15,732 nt of DNA from assembly GCA_964444805.1 (NCBI GenBank), contig CAYUIK010000009.1, positions 1 through 15,732 of the forward strand, written 5' to 3'. The notes under the pieces are model-generated. The model was given only the letters and a program-made list of their open reading frames with translations, was not told the DNA's origin and did not search any database. This document shows positions 13,548-15,732 of the stretch, piece by piece. The stretch is from RECG01 sp964444805. Lineage in GTDB: Bacteria > Bacillota_I > Bacilli_A > Acholeplasmatales > Acholeplasmataceae. The position numbers and the translations under genes were made by a program. The stretch's first letter is position 1. Each line of letters starts with the position of its first letter.

Positions 13548-14795
13548 CTATTCGCCTGCTTTTACCCCCGATTCGACGAGAAAAAGTGAGGCCTTTTTCC
13601 TTCGTCCCGTCCAGTCGTGTCGCGTCCATGAAAGATAGAGCGCCTGCCGGGCGCGCGTCATCGCGACGAACATCAACCGTCTTTCTTCCTCCTCTTCGGA
13701 CAAACGATTTTCCCGGTTATTCGGGAAAAAGTCAGCCTCAAGACCGATGATGAACACGACATCGAACTCGAGGCCCTTCGCCCGATGAATCGTCAACAGT
13801 TGAACGCCTTCTTTATACATGTGGTCCGTTTCTTCATGTTCCTGAAACATCAGGTCTTCTTTCAGCAATTCGAACTGGAGTTCGTAGCTGCGCCCATGGG
13901 TCCGATACAAAACGGCGATCTCTTCGGCTTGGACACCTTGCCGGATCAAAAAGCGAATCCTGTTGGTCAGGGCCTGGGCTTCTTCTTCCGGATCGTGATA
14001 ACAAAAAGATAACACGGTCCCTTCTTTCGAACTTTCCGATGCGAGCGTTTTCTTAAACGACCTACGGTTATGCGCGATCAATCTGTTCGCATGTTCGATA
14101 ATCGCCTGGTCGGACCGGTAATTAAGATCGAGTGTTTCCTGTTTCGCACGATAGTCCTGAACGAAACGCAAAATAATGTTTTCACTAGCACCGCGAAAAC
14201 GATAGATGCTTTGATCGGGATCGCCGACGGCGAATACCGCTGTGTCCTTGCCGATCATCTTCTTTAATACGGCATACTGCAAGTCGTTCGTATCCTGGAA
14301 CTCGTCGATAAAGATGTAATCGAGATCAAGAGTGACTCGTTTTTCTTTGAGCAACCGATCGAATTCGAGCAAAAGATCATCGTAGTCCATCAGATGGTGT
14401 TGTTGCAGATCGCGTTGATAGGCCTTGAACCCTCTCGGTCGAAGACCCCGGAAAAGACCGTTCTTATAGATCGAGAACGAAAGGAGCTGTTCTTTGGAAA
14501 ACGGGCTCTTCGTCTCATCATAGAGACGACGTTCCTTATTGCTTAAGTAGCCATAGGCGAACTGGTGGAACGTATGAATATGAACATCGGGATTGTCCGT
14601 GCGCTCGCGCATTTCCAAAGTCGCCTTACGCGTGAACGTAATCGCGAGAATACGCGACGGATCTGCTCCATGCTCGATGAGACTACGGATCCGTTCGGTA
14701 ATGACGTGCGTTTTTCCGGTTCCCGCTCCGGCGAGCAAAAAGAGAAACCGTGCATCGGTTCGCACGGCTTTCCTCTGTTTCTCATTCAAGATCAT
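13548..14795 (-). CDS. Compact UvrD/PcrA-family helicase lacking the 2B domain
   Basis: A 415-residue superfamily 1A helicase, much shorter than the usual 650-750 residues. It has a full set of motor motifs: Q-motif-like NEKQ (4-7), Walker A AGAGTGKT (22-29), motif Ia (TFTRKAT, 53-59), motif II DEFQD (164-168), motif III (GDPDQSIYRFRGA, 191-203), motif IV with NYRS (225-228), IVa-like AVLYRTHGRSYELQF (294-308), motif V TIHRAKGLEF (335-344) and motif VI AMTRAR (378-383). Only about 106 residues separate NYRS from motif V, where full-length PcrA/Rep has well over 250, so the 2B subdomain is absent; the 1B region also looks shortened. There is no PcrA-type C-terminal Tudor domain. It follows pcrA by 39 bp and precedes ligA by 26 bp, so it is probably co-transcribed with them. 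It keeps all catalytic residues, so I read it as an intact gene. ATPase/translocase activity is a family inference; its specific role is unknown. Confidence 0.88.
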   Translation of the reverse strand: MILNEKQRKAVRTDARFLFLLAGAGTGKTHVITERIRSLIEHGADPSRILAITFTRKATLEMRERTDNPDVHIHTFHQFAYGYLSNKERRLYDETKSPFSKEQLLSFSIYKNGLFRGLRPRGFKAYQRDLQQHHLMDYDDLLLEFDRLLKEKRVTLDLDYIFIDEFQDTNDLQYAVLKKMIGKDTAVFAVGDPDQSIYRFRGASENIILRFVQDYRAKQETLDLNYRSDQAIIEHANRLIAHNRRSFKKTLASESSKEGTVLSFCYHDPEEEAQALTNRIRFLIRQGVQAEEIAVLYRTHGRSYELQFELLKEDLMFQEHEETDHMYKEGVQLLTIHRAKGLEFDVVFIIGLEADFFPNNRENRLSEEEEERRLMFVAMTRARQALYLSWTRHDWTGRRKKASLFLVESGVKAGE

Positions 14796-14816
14796 AGGAT
14801 CACCCGTATTATCCTA
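14795..14816 (-). promoter_or_regulatory. Possible hairpin around the ribosome binding site of the compact helicase
   Basis: On the minus strand TAGGAT (14811-14816) can pair with ATCCTA (14795-14800). The ten-base loop carries GGGTG, the only Shine-Dalgarno candidate for the helicase start at 14795. The stem is only six base pairs and its right arm ends on the first base of the start codon. This could lower translation of the second helicase relative to pcrA, but a stem this short can occur by chance. Confidence 0.25.
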
Positions 14817-14834
14817 GTCGGTTACGAGCTTTTT

Positions 14835-15732
14835 TTACTTGGATTTTATTTTCTTCAGGGCGGGATGACTCTCGAGCAGTTTCTTGATGCCGTGCGGCAT
14901 CGAGAAGGCGATCGTCGCGATCTCGTCTTTGACCGAGATCACAACGCCGACGCCAAACGTGCTATGCTCAACGTGATCACCCGTCGAAAGATAATCCGAG
15001 GATGCCTGTCTCGGTTCGAAATCCTTTTTCTCATAACCGATCCGCGATTCCTGGATGAACCTCGAAGGATATGAGAATCGTACGGATCCGTAAACCATCC
15101 GCTCCTTGGCATAAGTCAGGTAGAGACGACGCTTGGCTCGGGTCATACCGACATAACAGACGCGTCTCTCCTCTTCGAGTCCGCTTGGATCGTTCAAGGA
15201 CCGATCACTCGGGAAAATGCCCTCTTCCATGACGACCATGAAAACGATGGGAAACTCCAATCCCTTGACCTGATGGATGGTCGAGAGTTTGATGCGATTC
15301 GTGTCGGTCATTTCCTTGTCGAGATCGGTATATAGCGCGATCTGATCGAGAAGCTCGGCGATCCGTTCACGGAAAGATCCTTCGTAATACATCTCGCCTC
15401 GCATGAATACGGTTTGAAGTTCTTTTAAGTTGTCGATCCGGTCATCGCTGATCTCGCTCTCATCGGCTTTAAGCATGTTTAGGTATCCGGTCTTGGCGAT
15501 CACATAGGGAACGACCTGTTCGAGGCTTTCCATCTCGTCGAAGTCCTGTTGGATTTCCAGAATCAGTCGTTTGAAGGCATTTAACGATTTTCGTGCCTGC
15601 GGCCGAAGATCGACGTATTCGATCGCGTCGAAAAGCGATTCTTTCCGTTCCCGGGCCACATCGATCAGTTTCTGGATGCTAACGAGTCCGAGTGACCGTT
15701 TCGGTACGTTAATGATCCGCTGCAAGTAAAAA
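14835..15732 (-). CDS. pcrA: ATP-dependent DNA helicase PcrA/UvrD, C-terminal part (5' end beyond window)
   Basis: Superfamily 1A 3'-5' DNA helicase used in repair and in clearing replication or transcription conflicts. About 298 codons are visible. The frame is open to the window edge and begins in the 2B region with RIINVPKRSLG, a hallmark of PcrA, so the N-terminal half (Walker A, DEXQD) lies outside. Visible motor motifs are motif V (LSTIHQVKGLEF) and motif VI (RVCYVGMTRAKRRLYL). The last ~45 residues (GDHVEHSTFGVGVV...GIKKLL) match the Tudor-like C-terminal domain that binds RNA polymerase in PcrA. The TTG at 15725 is an internal Leu codon, not a start. It heads a block with a second helicase, ligA and uvrA; pcrA-ligA pairing is common in Bacillota. 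Identity is very secure; the exact start cannot be seen. Confidence 0.95.
   Translation of the reverse strand, partial: FYLQRIINVPKRSLGLVSIQKLIDVARERKESLFDAIEYVDLRPQARKSLNAFKRLILEIQQDFDEMESLEQVVPYVIAKTGYLNMLKADESEISDDRIDNLKELQTVFMRGEMYYEGSFRERIAELLDQIALYTDLDKEMTDTNRIKLSTIHQVKGLEFPIVFMVVMEEGIFPSDRSLNDPSGLEEERRVCYVGMTRAKRRLYLTYAKERMVYGSVRFSYPSRFIQESRIGYEKKDFEPRQASSDYLSTGDHVEHSTFGVGVVISVKDEIATIAFSMPHGIKKLLESHPALKKIKSK

Noticed and set aside
15723..15725. TTG as the start codon of the helicase at the right edge
   Set aside because: The preceding codons continue in frame (Phe-Tyr) into the PcrA 2B region, so this is an internal leucine of a gene cut by the window edge.

Overview
This window looks like a chromosomal housekeeping segment from a Gram-positive bacterium of the Bacillota/Mycoplasmatota type. 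The basis is gene content and order: uvrA, hprK, lgt, ppaX, trxB and whiA is a Bacilli-style neighbourhood, and HPr kinase with PpaX and WhiA is typical of that group. TGA is used as a stop (hprK, whiA, ligA), so this is the standard code and not that of Mycoplasma. G+C looks close to half, higher than classic Acholeplasma. A deep-branching Bacilli or Acholeplasma/Izemoplasma-like lineage is a reasonable guess but is inference. All recognised genes, including both tRNAs, lie on the minus strand, so transcription runs from high to low coordinates.

Right part (15732 to 8736), DNA repair block: the C-terminal part of the UvrD-family helicase PcrA, cut by the window edge; a second, compact UvrD-like helicase that keeps the motor motifs but lacks the 2B domain; NAD-dependent DNA ligase ligA; and uvrA of nucleotide excision repair. 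Spacing is tight (39 bp, 26 bp, then a 14-bp overlap of ligA and uvrA), as in an operon.

Middle part (8717 to 3373), metabolic and regulatory block: a promoter with an extended -10 lies in the uvrA downstream gap. It is followed by a four-TM membrane protein with a Lys/Glu tail, hprK (carbon catabolite control), lgt (lipoprotein maturation), ppaX (removes the pyrophosphate made by HprK), trxB (thiol redox, lacking the usual NADPH motif), whiA and acpS (ACP activation). Genes overlap or are separated by 0 to 24 bp, so this is probably one co-transcribed unit with translational coupling.

Left part (3354 to 1): a separate promoter starts an unrecognised single-pass membrane protein of about 225 aa. 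A hairpin then precedes tex (S1-domain transcription/RNA factor). A consensus -35 box begins right after the tex stop and drives tRNA-Ser(GCT) and tRNA-Glu(TTC), which end in a clear intrinsic terminator at 121-155. I see no gene in the first 120 bases; they may hold a mobile-element end, but this is weak.

There is no CRISPR array, prophage, intact insertion sequence or obvious defence system. The most interesting observations are the natural 2B-less helicase between pcrA and ligA, a thioredoxin reductase without its NADPH signature, an Lgt with an extra N-terminal membrane segment, a possible cysteine-free thioredoxin-like domain in the 225-aa protein, and strong over-representation of CGATCG.
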